Shown: piece after piece, positions 42,701-50,980 of the stretch
How the letters are laid out: every line of letters starts with the position of its first letter
How positions within the stretch are numbered: position 1 is the stretch's first letter
Source: Akkermansia muciniphila
GTDB taxonomy: Bacteria > Verrucomicrobiota > Verrucomicrobiia > Verrucomicrobiales > V1-33
Assembly (NCBI GenBank): GCA_945900785.1
Contig: CAMDJM010000010.1
Location: 1-64,000 of the forward strand
Direction: 5' to 3'
DNA: 64,000 nucleotides
The notes under the pieces: generated by a model
Databases searched by the model: none
Seen by the model: the letters and a program-made list of their open reading frames with translations, nothing else
What the model was told of the DNA's origin: nothing
Translations under genes and position numbers: made by a program

Positions 42701-42852
42701 CTCCAAGGTTTTTGGGATGGCTGGTATCCCACCAGCAGGCCCGGACATTTGTTCGGAACGGAAACACGACGCGAGGCGGCTTTGGCAGGCACTTCACCTC
42801 CCAAGCCGGAATCCGGACCTTGCAAAGGGTGAATTGGATCCTACTTTGTCCC

Positions 42853-43530
42853 ATGGCCAGTCTTCTCGAAAAGCCAACCCGTTCAGCGGGCCGGATCCGC
42901 CCAATTCCCCCGCGCATCCCCGCTTTGGAAAATGGGGACCGCCTCACCGTGGCGGAATTCATGCGGCGTTATGAGGCCGCGCCCGGCGTCAGGAAGGCCC
43001 AACTCATCGAAGGTTTCGTTCACATGCCCTCTCCCGTAAATGCCACCCACCACGCCAAGCCCGACGGAATCATCCAACTTTGGCTCGGCACCTACAGCTT
43101 GGACTTTCCTGAATTGGAAGTGTATCCCAACGCCACCTTGGTCCTTGACGGAGATAATGCGGTGCAGCCGGATGCCATTCTTTGCCAGCCTGGGGCAGGC
43201 GCAAAAGTCTGGCTGGATGAAGCGGGCTATTTGCATGGCGCACCCGGTTTGGTCTGTGAAATCGCTTCGAGCAGTGCCTCGATTGATCTCCACGCCAAAT
43301 TCCAAGCGTATCGGCGCAATGGCGTGGGCGAATACCTCGTTTGGCTGGTGCAGGAAAATCGCGTCCGTTGGTTTCAACTGGAGGACGGGGATTTCGTTGA
43401 GCAAAAAGAAGCCGCCGGCTTGCTCGCCAGCAAAGTCTTCCCCGGCCTGATCCTTGATGTTAAAGCCCTGCTGAAACACGATAAATCCAAGGTCATCCAA
43501 GGATTGAAGGGCGTCAGGAAAAAACGTTAG
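42853..43530 (+). CDS. Uma2-family PD-(D/E)XK protein, copy 2
   Basis: This 225-aa tandem duplicate of the gene at 42023 keeps all core residues (QPDAIL, CEIASSSAS, HAKFQAYRRNGVGEYLVW). Substitutions are concentrated around residues 74-80 and 118-128, in surface or loop positions. The ATG at 42853 matches copy 1; the frame is open 47 codons further upstream only because it reads through the spacer. Retention of an intact frame suggests a recent event or selection on both copies. Confidence 0.88.
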   Translation: MASLLEKPTRSAGRIRPIPPRIPALENGDRLTVAEFMRRYEAAPGVRKAQLIEGFVHMPSPVNATHHAKPDGIIQLWLGTYSLDFPELEVYPNATLVLDGDNAVQPDAILCQPGAGAKVWLDEAGYLHGAPGLVCEIASSSASIDLHAKFQAYRRNGVGEYLVWLVQENRVRWFQLEDGDFVEQKEAAGLLASKVFPGLILDVKALLKHDKSKVIQGLKGVRKKR

Positions 43531-43695
43531 CGGCCCTGTCAGGGACGTAACCCTTGGCGACCACTTCATGCGGACCGTCCTCATTGCAGTCCCGTTGCAG
43601 TCCCTCAACCCGGGAGCCGCTTTCTGCAAAAATTAACCTTATTTTCCCAGGACAGGAAGCCTCTCCATCGTTTTGGAGAGGCAATCGCCTCCAAC

Positions 43696-45819
43696 ATGTC
43701 CGCCCATAAATTCATCCTTCCTGCGCTCCTCATCTCCACTCCCCTCGCCCTTTCGGCGGAACCACCGGCCCCTGCCGCCGCGACGCCTCTCCCTGAAATG
43801 GTCGTCACCGCCACCCGCCAGGCCGCTGAGGCTCAAGGCACTCCCTTCGCCGTCCGCGATATTGGTTCTGAACAAATCAACCAGCGCCAGCCCCGCACCC
43901 TGCCGGAAGCCCTGCGTGAATTGCCGGGCGTGAGCGTGCAAAAAACGTCCAATGGCCAGGGATCCCCGCACGTGCGCGGCTTCACCGGCTTCCGGAACCT
44001 CGCCATGATCGATGGCGTCAGATTTAACAATTCCACCTTCCGCGAAGGGCCCAATCAATACTGGAACACCATCGACCTCCTGACCATGGACCGGATCGAA
44101 CTCGTGCCTGGCCAGGGCAGCGTGCTCTACGGCAGCGATGCCATCGGCGGGACCCTGAATCTTCTTACCAAATCCAGCAATTTCCGGGACGGGGAGGCTG
44201 GAAAAACCTTCTTCCACGGGCTCGGGCAATACCGCTTTTCCACCGCCGAGGACAGCCATCTCGGACACCTCGAACTGAATACCGGAACCGGCGGCCAATG
44301 GGGCCTGCACGTGGATGGCAGCTACAGCATCTTTGGCGATGTGCGGGCCGCTGGGCTGGGACGCCAGCCCAGGACCGGTTACGATCAATGGTCCTGGAAT
44401 GCCCGCCTTGATGCCGCCCTGGATCCGAACTGGACGCTCACCGCCGTGCACCAACAACTCCAGCAGGACGATGTCTGGCGCACCCATAGCACCATTTTTG
44501 GCATCCCATGGCAGGGCACCACCGTGGGCACCGACCTGCGCCGCTCCTTTGACCAGGACCGCACCCTGTCTTACCTGAAACTGGATGGCCAAAAGCTGGA
44601 TGGCTTCCTCGATTCCGCCACCCTCACCCTTTCCTATCAAACTGCCGGTGAGGAATTGACCCGCGTCCGCAGCACCGGGGTCTCCTCCCTGAGCGAAGTT
44701 GACCTCCAGACCTGGGGCGCGGACCTCCAATTCAGCAGCTCAAGCCCCCTCGGAATGCTAACCTACGGCGTGGACTACTACCGCGACCAGGTGGACAGCA
44801 GCAACGTTTCCTACAAAGCAGACGGCAGCTTCGATACCCGCAGCATCCAGGGGCCGGTAGGCGATGACTCCAGCTACGACCTGCTCGGAGCCTGGCTGCA
44901 GGACGAAATCACCGCCGGAGACCGCACCCACCTTTTCCTCGGCGGACGCTTCACCCACGCCCGCGCCAGGGTCGGGCAATTCGAAGACCCTGTCACCAAA
45001 CAGGAATCCAGCCTGACCGATTCCTGGAACGACTTCTCCGCCAGTGGCCGCCTCGTGGTCGATCTGGATGAGGCCGACCAATTCGCTCTGTTCGCCGGTG
45101 CCTCCCAGGGCTTCCGCGCTCCCAATCTGAGCGACGTCTCGCGCCTGGACATCGCCCGCTCCGGTGAACTGGAAATCGCAGGAACCTCCCTCGATCCCGA
45201 AAAGTTCCTCAGCCTGGAACTAGGCCTCAAAGCGGAAACCGGAGCCTTCACCGGAAGTGTCAGCGTGTTCCATACCATCATCAACGACCTCATCGTGCGC
45301 CAACCCACCGGCCAGATGGTGGATGAGTTGATCGAAGTCTCCAAGGCCAACGGGGGCGATGGCCACGTGCAGGGCATCGAACTTGCCTTTAACTATCAAT
45401 TCAATGAAAACTGGTCCCTCTTTGGCCACGGCAGTTACACCGAAGGAGAAGCCGATCAATTCCCCTCCAGCGATCGCCGCGCGGCGCGGGAGTCACTGAG
45501 CCGCGTCGTTCCATTCATGGGAAGTCTCGGCCTGAGAGCGCAGACCAGCGACCGCCGCTTCTGGGGCGAACTCGTCTGCATCGCGGCATCCGAAGCGGAC
45601 AAACTCAACTCCGGCGAGCGCGCCGACACCCAGCGTTTCCCTGTTGATGGCACCCCAGGCTGGACCCTCCTCACTCTGCGTGGCGGTTGGAAAGTCAACG
45701 ATCACCTCAGCCTCAACGCCAGCCTGGAAAATCTCCTCGACGAGGAATATCGGGCCCATGGATCCGGTTCCAACGAGCCTGGATTCGGTGCCACCCTCGG
45801 CATGACGGTTAGTTTTTGA
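43696..45819 (+). CDS. TonB-dependent outer-membrane receptor
   Basis: This 707-aa protein has a signal peptide (about 1-21), a TonB-box-like LPEMVVTATRQ (about 32-42), a plug domain (TLPEALRELPGVSVQKTSNG, VRGFTGFRNLAMIDGVRFN, DRIELVPGQGSVLYGSDAIGG) and a 22-strand-type barrel ending in FGATLGMTVSF with terminal Phe. The plug motifs place it with the CirA/heme-transferrin receptor group, but a metal complex is suggested by the neighbouring HMA, ArsR and CnrX-like genes. No ExbBD/TonB genes are in the window. Confidence 0.93.
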   Translation: MSAHKFILPALLISTPLALSAEPPAPAAATPLPEMVVTATRQAAEAQGTPFAVRDIGSEQINQRQPRTLPEALRELPGVSVQKTSNGQGSPHVRGFTGFRNLAMIDGVRFNNSTFREGPNQYWNTIDLLTMDRIELVPGQGSVLYGSDAIGGTLNLLTKSSNFRDGEAGKTFFHGLGQYRFSTAEDSHLGHLELNTGTGGQWGLHVDGSYSIFGDVRAAGLGRQPRTGYDQWSWNARLDAALDPNWTLTAVHQQLQQDDVWRTHSTIFGIPWQGTTVGTDLRRSFDQDRTLSYLKLDGQKLDGFLDSATLTLSYQTAGEELTRVRSTGVSSLSEVDLQTWGADLQFSSSSPLGMLTYGVDYYRDQVDSSNVSYKADGSFDTRSIQGPVGDDSSYDLLGAWLQDEITAGDRTHLFLGGRFTHARARVGQFEDPVTKQESSLTDSWNDFSASGRLVVDLDEADQFALFAGASQGFRAPNLSDVSRLDIARSGELEIAGTSLDPEKFLSLELGLKAETGAFTGSVSVFHTIINDLIVRQPTGQMVDELIEVSKANGGDGHVQGIELAFNYQFNENWSLFGHGSYTEGEADQFPSSDRRAARESLSRVVPFMGSLGLRAQTSDRRFWGELVCIAASEADKLNSGERADTQRFPVDGTPGWTLLTLRGGWKVNDHLSLNASLENLLDEEYRAHGSGSNEPGFGATLGMTVSF

Positions 45820-46023
45820 ACTCCTTGCCATCCCGCAGCGGCAGGACCGCGAAACCGAATACCATGTCAGTCAGGTATGGATTCGATGCATTCCTCCGGA
45901 TGTTTCACAGCCTATTCCCGACCAACTTCCCTGCGTGGCCCCGGCCAGTGCAGCCGCTGGACTGGCGGGTCCCAACATTTTGCCGGAATTCCCCTGGCAC
46001 GGGTTTCAATCACCTGGCCAACC

Positions 46024-46329
46024 TCATTCCGGCAGCTTCGAAAAATCAAACTGACAGCAGCCGAGATCCAACACATCCCCATTTTCCGCGAGGTGCCGGG
46101 CAAACTCCGGAGCCAGCGCATAGACCCGCTGCTGCGCCTGTTTTTCCTGCTGGACCAGGCCCGCATCCCGCAAAATCCGCAGGTGCTTAGAAATGTTATA
46201 AGAGGGGATTTCCAGCGTAGTCCCCAGTTCATTGACGTGACACGGACCGCCCATGAGACGGCGCATGATGCGCAGCCGGCTTTCTTCACCGAGAGCCTTC
46301 ATGGCCGTGATGCAGTCGAATTTCCTCAT
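46024..46329 (-). CDS. ArsR-family transcriptional regulator
   Basis: This 101-aa winged-helix repressor contains MKALGEESRLRIMRRLMGGPCHVNEL, split before the recognition helix IPSYNISKHLRILRDAGLV and the wing QRVYAL. Cysteines at 6, 30, 91 and 92 (GPCHV and DLGCCQFDF) are candidate metal or oxyanion ligands, in place of the classical ELCVCDL. It is transcribed divergently from a TonB-dependent receptor, about 190 bases away, and is followed head-to-head by the end of another. It probably controls the receptor and perhaps the PiT and rhodanese genes beyond. Confidence 0.88.
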   Translation of the reverse strand: MRKFDCITAMKALGEESRLRIMRRLMGGPCHVNELGTTLEIPSYNISKHLRILRDAGLVQQEKQAQQRVYALAPEFARHLAENGDVLDLGCCQFDFSKLPE

Positions 46330-46518
46330 CTCTCCATCCTATGACATGAATGAATCTCCCGCAAGATGGGGTTTTCCCGGCTGGTTCGCCCGGATCATCC
46401 TCCACGTCTGGAATACCGGCTCTTCCAAGCGAATCTCCCAGGAAAGAGGTGCCCCCTTTGCGCAGTTCCAGCGCAGGAAACTGTTGCAAGAAAGTGAAAG
46501 CTGACCCGTAATGCGTAT

Positions 46519-48876
46519 ATGCGCTTTTACGCAGATACAACCCATCCATCCGGTCGGCTTTCCCTTCCTCTCCTCATCCTTGCCTTCAGCAGTCTGCACG
46601 GGACTTTTACACTCTATGCCGACGCGGCTCCTCCGCCTCCCACTTACTCCGGGCCTGGCGCAGCGGTGCCAGCCCCGGCTGAACCCGCCGCTGTGGTCAG
46701 CCTTCCGGAAATGCTCATCCTCGGAGAAGTCCTGGACGACCCGCAGGGCAAGCCGGTCAGCGCCAGCTTCCTGTCAGAAAAACTGGTTCAGGACTTCCGC
46801 ATCGGCGAGCCCCAGGACATCGTCAGGCTCACGCCCAATTCCTCCGCCACCGACTCCGGCTCGCGCTCCTTTGGCGATGTGTATGCGGTGCGCGGCCTGA
46901 CCAATACGGTGTTCTTCGGGACTCCGGCGACCACGGTTTATCTCGATGATGTGCCCTTCGGCGAGACCTTCACTTACGCGCAGCGTCTCAGCGCGGTGAA
47001 CAGCGTGGAATTCCTGCGCGGCCCGCAACCCACCGTGGTGGGACGCAATGCCTATGGTGGCCTGATCAATATCCGCAGCCGCCGGCCCACGGATCGTTAT
47101 GAAGGTGCCCTCAACTATGCCTACGGTTCCCACGAATCCCACGCGACCGACCTCTGGCTGCAAGGCCCCCTCGCCGGCAAGGAACTTGGCTTCCGCCTCG
47201 GCGGACAATACGAAACCCGCGATGGCTATCTCTGGAATCCACAAACGCAAACCCATGTCGACGATCAGGAACACTGGGGGCTGAATGGTGGCCTCTTCTG
47301 GAAACCTGCCCCCGGCTGGGAAGTCAGCCTCACCGGAGCGTTTGATGACTACCATGACGGCGCGCCGCGCCTCACCGCCCTGGACCGCAGCGCTTTCCAA
47401 GATGTGAATTCCAACGTCCCTGGCAAACAGGAACGCCGCACCGATAACGAAGCCCTGCGCCTTTCCTATGAGAATCCGCAGTGGCGCTTCCTCAGTGTCA
47501 CTTCCCGGCGGAATTGGAAACTTGATCCCTACATCACCGACCTCGACTTCCTCCCCACCGACCTGGGCTCCATCAATCTGAAACAGGACCAGGAAATTTG
47601 GAGCCAGGAGTTCCGCTTTGCCAGTAACGACCCCGCCGCCGACCTGCAGTGGAATGCCGGGGCCTACGGCTCATGGAGCACGATTCACGGCCTGGGTGAC
47701 CGCTTTATCAATCAACAGCAGTCCCGCACAGACTACATTATCACCCCTATCCAGCAGACCATTCCCACGCCCTACGGCCCTTTCCTCATCCCTCTCACCA
47801 CCCGCTCCACTGCCGTCTCCCTGACAGATATTGCCATCCAGCAGCGGACCACCCATGAGATCAAGGAAGAGGCCTGCGCGCTCTACGGCGGCCTCGACTG
47901 GAGCGGGTGGAAGCCGGTGACGCTGCACGTGGGGGCGCGCCTCGACTACGTGGAGCGCCGCCTGAGCCGCGACAAAGCGACCAGTGGCCAGGCAGATACC
48001 AATACGACGGTCAACACCTCGATTGATCCCGTGGACGGCTTCCCTCCCTTCCCCGAGATCGAACCCACCAAAATCAACACGCTGACCCCCATCAACGAAG
48101 CCGCCCGCCACCTCGCCCTGAGCGGGGACTGGCTCCACGTCACGCCCACCGCCGGGCTGGATTGGCACCTCACGGAAGACGCTCTCGCCTATGTTAAAAC
48201 GACCTACGCCTTCAAGCCCGGCGGCTACAGCGCCTATGCGGATGATGAGCGTTATGTGCCTTTTGATGATGAAAAAACCGAGGCCACCGAAGTCGGGGTG
48301 AAAACCCAATGGCTCGACGGCAAACTCACCGCCAACCTCGCCGGCTTCTGGAACGAGACCGAGGATTATCAAGTCGAGCGCAGCTTCACGCAGACGGACT
48401 ACGCCGTCTTCAACGCCACTCACGCCCGCAGTTATGGACTGGAATTCGAGTCCCGCTTTGAGGTTGCCCCGCAACTGGATCTGTTGGGCTCCGTCGGCTG
48501 GACACACGCCCGCCTCACTGAATATCAGGATCCCGTTTCCGGGGCCAATCTGGACGGAAAAACGCCGCCCTTTGTGCCGGAATTCGACGCTGCGATCGCA
48601 CTCGATTTCCACCTCGCCGCCGGGTTTTTCACCCAGATCGCTTTCCTCGCCCAGGGGCAGACCCGCTTCGATGACTTCAACCGCAACGAGTTCAAGCAGG
48701 ACGCCTTCGGCCTGCTGAATGCCAGCATCGGCTGGCGCGGAACGAACTGGTCCGTGGCCGCCTATGGCACCAATCTGACCCAGGAGGAATACTACACGAA
48801 CATGAATACCGATGTGCGCACCGGAGCCCCTGGCGCGCCTCAGGAATTCGGAATCAAGCTGGGCCTGACATTTTAG
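46519..48876 (+). CDS. TonB-dependent outer-membrane receptor
   Basis: This 785-aa protein has an N-terminal leader ending near TLYADAAP, then VSLPEMLILGEVLDD and a plug with DIVRLTPNSSATDSGSRSF, YAVRGLTNTVFFGTPATTVY, VEFLRGPQPTVVGRNAYGG. The barrel resembles the siderophore/FyuA-like or BtuB-like class and ends FGIKLGLTF. An overlapping earlier ATG (46511) is in another frame. The imperfect palindrome GCGTATATGCGC (46513-46524) straddles the start codon and could be an ArsR operator. The PiT gene starts 26 bases after its stop. Confidence 0.92.
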   Translation: MRFYADTTHPSGRLSLPLLILAFSSLHGTFTLYADAAPPPPTYSGPGAAVPAPAEPAAVVSLPEMLILGEVLDDPQGKPVSASFLSEKLVQDFRIGEPQDIVRLTPNSSATDSGSRSFGDVYAVRGLTNTVFFGTPATTVYLDDVPFGETFTYAQRLSAVNSVEFLRGPQPTVVGRNAYGGLINIRSRRPTDRYEGALNYAYGSHESHATDLWLQGPLAGKELGFRLGGQYETRDGYLWNPQTQTHVDDQEHWGLNGGLFWKPAPGWEVSLTGAFDDYHDGAPRLTALDRSAFQDVNSNVPGKQERRTDNEALRLSYENPQWRFLSVTSRRNWKLDPYITDLDFLPTDLGSINLKQDQEIWSQEFRFASNDPAADLQWNAGAYGSWSTIHGLGDRFINQQQSRTDYIITPIQQTIPTPYGPFLIPLTTRSTAVSLTDIAIQQRTTHEIKEEACALYGGLDWSGWKPVTLHVGARLDYVERRLSRDKATSGQADTNTTVNTSIDPVDGFPPFPEIEPTKINTLTPINEAARHLALSGDWLHVTPTAGLDWHLTEDALAYVKTTYAFKPGGYSAYADDERYVPFDDEKTEATEVGVKTQWLDGKLTANLAGFWNETEDYQVERSFTQTDYAVFNATHARSYGLEFESRFEVAPQLDLLGSVGWTHARLTEYQDPVSGANLDGKTPPFVPEFDAAIALDFHLAAGFFTQIAFLAQGQTRFDDFNRNEFKQDAFGLLNASIGWRGTNWSVAAYGTNLTQEEYYTNMNTDVRTGAPGAPQEFGIKLGLTF

Positions 48877-48902
48877 CATCCTGGACCCTTTCCTCTGTGA
48901 CC

Positions 48903-49883
48903 ATGTTCCCGGCCCCCGTTGCCTTTGCCATCATCATCACCGTCGCCCTGATCGCGTATGCCAATGGGGCCAATGCCACCTTCAAAGGCGTAGCGTCGCT
49001 TTATGGCAGTGGCACCACCTCCTACCGGAAGGCGATGCATTGGGCCGTCCTTACCACTGCGGCGGGGGCCCTGGCCAGCGTCTGGTTCGCCGTGCAATTG
49101 CTCAAAGCGTTCTCAGGCAAGGGACTGGTGCCGGATACTCTGGTTGGGGACCCGCTGTTTCTCTTGTCAAGTGCAGTGGGGGCCATGCTCACGGGTGGCG
49201 CGGCCACGTGGCTGGGCTTTCCGGTTTCCACTACCCATGCTCTCGTCGGTGGTCTGTTGGGCGCGGGCCTGCGGGCCAATCCCGGCGGAGTGAACTTCGC
49301 CAAACTGGGCACTTCTTTTGCCCAGCCCCTCCTGCTCGGACCGGTGGTGGCGATCATCCTCGGCTCCCTGCTGTATCTGATATTCCGGCGTTTGCACCTG
49401 GCACCGGATCACCGCACCAAAACGGGGGACACCCTGCACTTCCTCAGCGCCGGGGCGGTGTGTTTTGCGCGGGGCCTGAATGACACCCCCAAGATGGCCG
49501 CGCTGCTGGCCGGATCCGCCGCCTTGCCAGGATCAAGTGGCCTGTGGCTTGTGGGACTCGCGATGACCGCCGGGGGCTTCATCGGTGCCCGCAAAGTGGC
49601 CGAAACCCTCGCCCACAAAATCACCGGCATGGATCCCAGCCAGGGGTTTGTGGCCAATCTCACGACCTCCATTCTCGTTATTCTGGGATCCATCCAGGGC
49701 CTGCCGCTTTCCACCACGCACGTCACCGTCGGCTCCCTGCTTGGCATCGGCATCACCACCCGGCAGGCCCGTTGGCGCACCGCCATCCCGGTCCTCCTCG
49801 CCTGGGTCATCACCCTGCCCTGCGCCGCCGTCCTCGCGGCCCTCACTTTTTCGGTGACCCGGCGCTTCGCCGACCTGAGCTAA
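48903..49883 (+). CDS. PiT-family anion permease (phosphate or other oxyanion)
   Basis: This 326-aa membrane protein has about nine to ten hydrophobic segments arranged as the two inverted halves of PiT transporters. The second signature, FARGLNDTPKMAALL, and the paired GFPVSTTHALVGG and GLPLSTTHVTVGS loops are intact. The first signature reads YANGANATFKGVASLYG, where relatives have GANDNFKG, so the conserved Asp is replaced by Ala25. PiT proteins import phosphate with cations, and some (CysP) carry sulfate. The downstream rhodanese and upstream ArsR make a sulfur or arsenic-group oxyanion possible. The ATG at 48903 is preferred over the GTG at 48897. Confidence 0.88.
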   Translation: MFPAPVAFAIIITVALIAYANGANATFKGVASLYGSGTTSYRKAMHWAVLTTAAGALASVWFAVQLLKAFSGKGLVPDTLVGDPLFLLSSAVGAMLTGGAATWLGFPVSTTHALVGGLLGAGLRANPGGVNFAKLGTSFAQPLLLGPVVAIILGSLLYLIFRRLHLAPDHRTKTGDTLHFLSAGAVCFARGLNDTPKMAALLAGSAALPGSSGLWLVGLAMTAGGFIGARKVAETLAHKITGMDPSQGFVANLTTSILVILGSIQGLPLSTTHVTVGSLLGIGITTRQARWRTAIPVLLAWVITLPCAAVLAALTFSVTRRFADLS

Positions 49884-50023
49884 CACGGAAAATATTTTCA
49901 GCTGCGGAAGCGTCAACTGCGAAGCGTGGGCCAATCTGCCGGGTGACGGCGATGCCAGAGCCAAAAACAATTTGACCAATTTCTTCAAATTCCTGCCAAC
50001 ACCAACACAAACAACCCAACCTC

Positions 50024-50956
50024 ATGAAAATCCGCACTCTCCTCCTCGCCACCCTGCTGGCCTTTCCCATCAGCGTCCGCGCCGGCATCGGCCTCATCAC
50101 CTGTGCTGAAGCCAAGGCCCTCATCGAAAATCCAGACGCCTCCAAGCGCCCCATCGTATTTGATACGCGGGGTGGTTATAAGGACTACTTCCGCGCCCAC
50201 CTGCCCACCGCCCAACACCTCGAATTCGACTCCCTCCGCGGTACCTCCCAGGCCGTGCCCGTGCAATACCTGCCGGACGACCTCACCAAAACCCTCCTCC
50301 TGCGCGCCGGGGTGGACAAGGACCGCACCCACCTCATTTACGCCACGGGAGACGTGCTCCCCAACGACGAAATCCTCAGCAGCACCATGGTTGTCCACGT
50401 GCTGGAAAAATTCGGCGTCAAGGACATCCGCATCGTCGATGGCGGCCTCGCCGAGTGGAAAAAGCAGGGCCTGACTCCCGTCCAGGACTACTTCCAAAAT
50501 CCCCCCGGCAAGCTGCCGGCCAAAACCGACAAAACCACCGCTGCCAACATAAAGGACGTCCAGGCGCATGTCGGCAAACCGGGCAACCTCCTCATTGACG
50601 CCCGTCCCATCAACGAATTCCGCGGCGAGGACGAAATCTGGCTGCGCAAGGGCCACATCCCGGGAGCGATCAGCTTTCACTGGGCACGCCTCGTGGAAAA
50701 GGACAACACCCACAAATTCAAACCCTTTGCCGGGGTCAAAGCCGAACTGGAAGCCGCCGGTATCACTCCTGATAAAAACATCATCTGTTATTGCGGCACC
50801 TCCCGCGAAGGCAGCGCTCTCCGCTTTTATCTGAAATACATCGCCGGTTATCCCAACGTCCGGCTCTACGAAGGCGCCTGGAAGGAATATGTCTGGCTCG
50901 ACAACAAATCCCTCCCTGCCGAAACCGGGGGCGAACCTGCGGGACAGAAAAAATAA
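50024..50956 (+). CDS. Periplasmic tandem-rhodanese sulfurtransferase
   Basis: This 310-aa protein has a signal peptide (about 1-20, PISVRAGI) followed by two rhodanese domains. The N-terminal one (KRPIVFDTRGGYKDYFRAHL, VRIVDGG-like VKDIRIVDGGLAEWKKQG) lacks the catalytic Cys. The C-terminal one has LLIDARPINEFRG, GHIPGAISFHW and the active loop CYCGTSREGS with Cys257. Thiosulfate:cyanide sulfurtransferases move sulfane sulfur; a periplasmic location points to thiosulfate or metal-sulfide chemistry outside the cytoplasm. It sits downstream of the PiT permease, 140 bases away, on the same strand. Confidence 0.9.
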   Translation: MKIRTLLLATLLAFPISVRAGIGLITCAEAKALIENPDASKRPIVFDTRGGYKDYFRAHLPTAQHLEFDSLRGTSQAVPVQYLPDDLTKTLLLRAGVDKDRTHLIYATGDVLPNDEILSSTMVVHVLEKFGVKDIRIVDGGLAEWKKQGLTPVQDYFQNPPGKLPAKTDKTTAANIKDVQAHVGKPGNLLIDARPINEFRGEDEIWLRKGHIPGAISFHWARLVEKDNTHKFKPFAGVKAELEAAGITPDKNIICYCGTSREGSALRFYLKYIAGYPNVRLYEGAWKEYVWLDNKSLPAETGGEPAGQKK

Positions 50957-50980
50957 TCCCCTCCCCGGTCCGCCCCGTCA

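Larger units (their letters stand above)
41983..43530 (+). repeat. Tandem duplication of an Uma2 gene with its promoter region
   Basis: Two direct copies, about 41983-42700 and 42813-43530 (offset 830 bases), share the leader CCGGACCTTGCAAAGGGTG and the whole coding sequence with only scattered differences. The 110 bases between them are unrelated. The duplication includes the promoter-like sequence, so each copy is potentially expressed. Confidence 0.9.
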
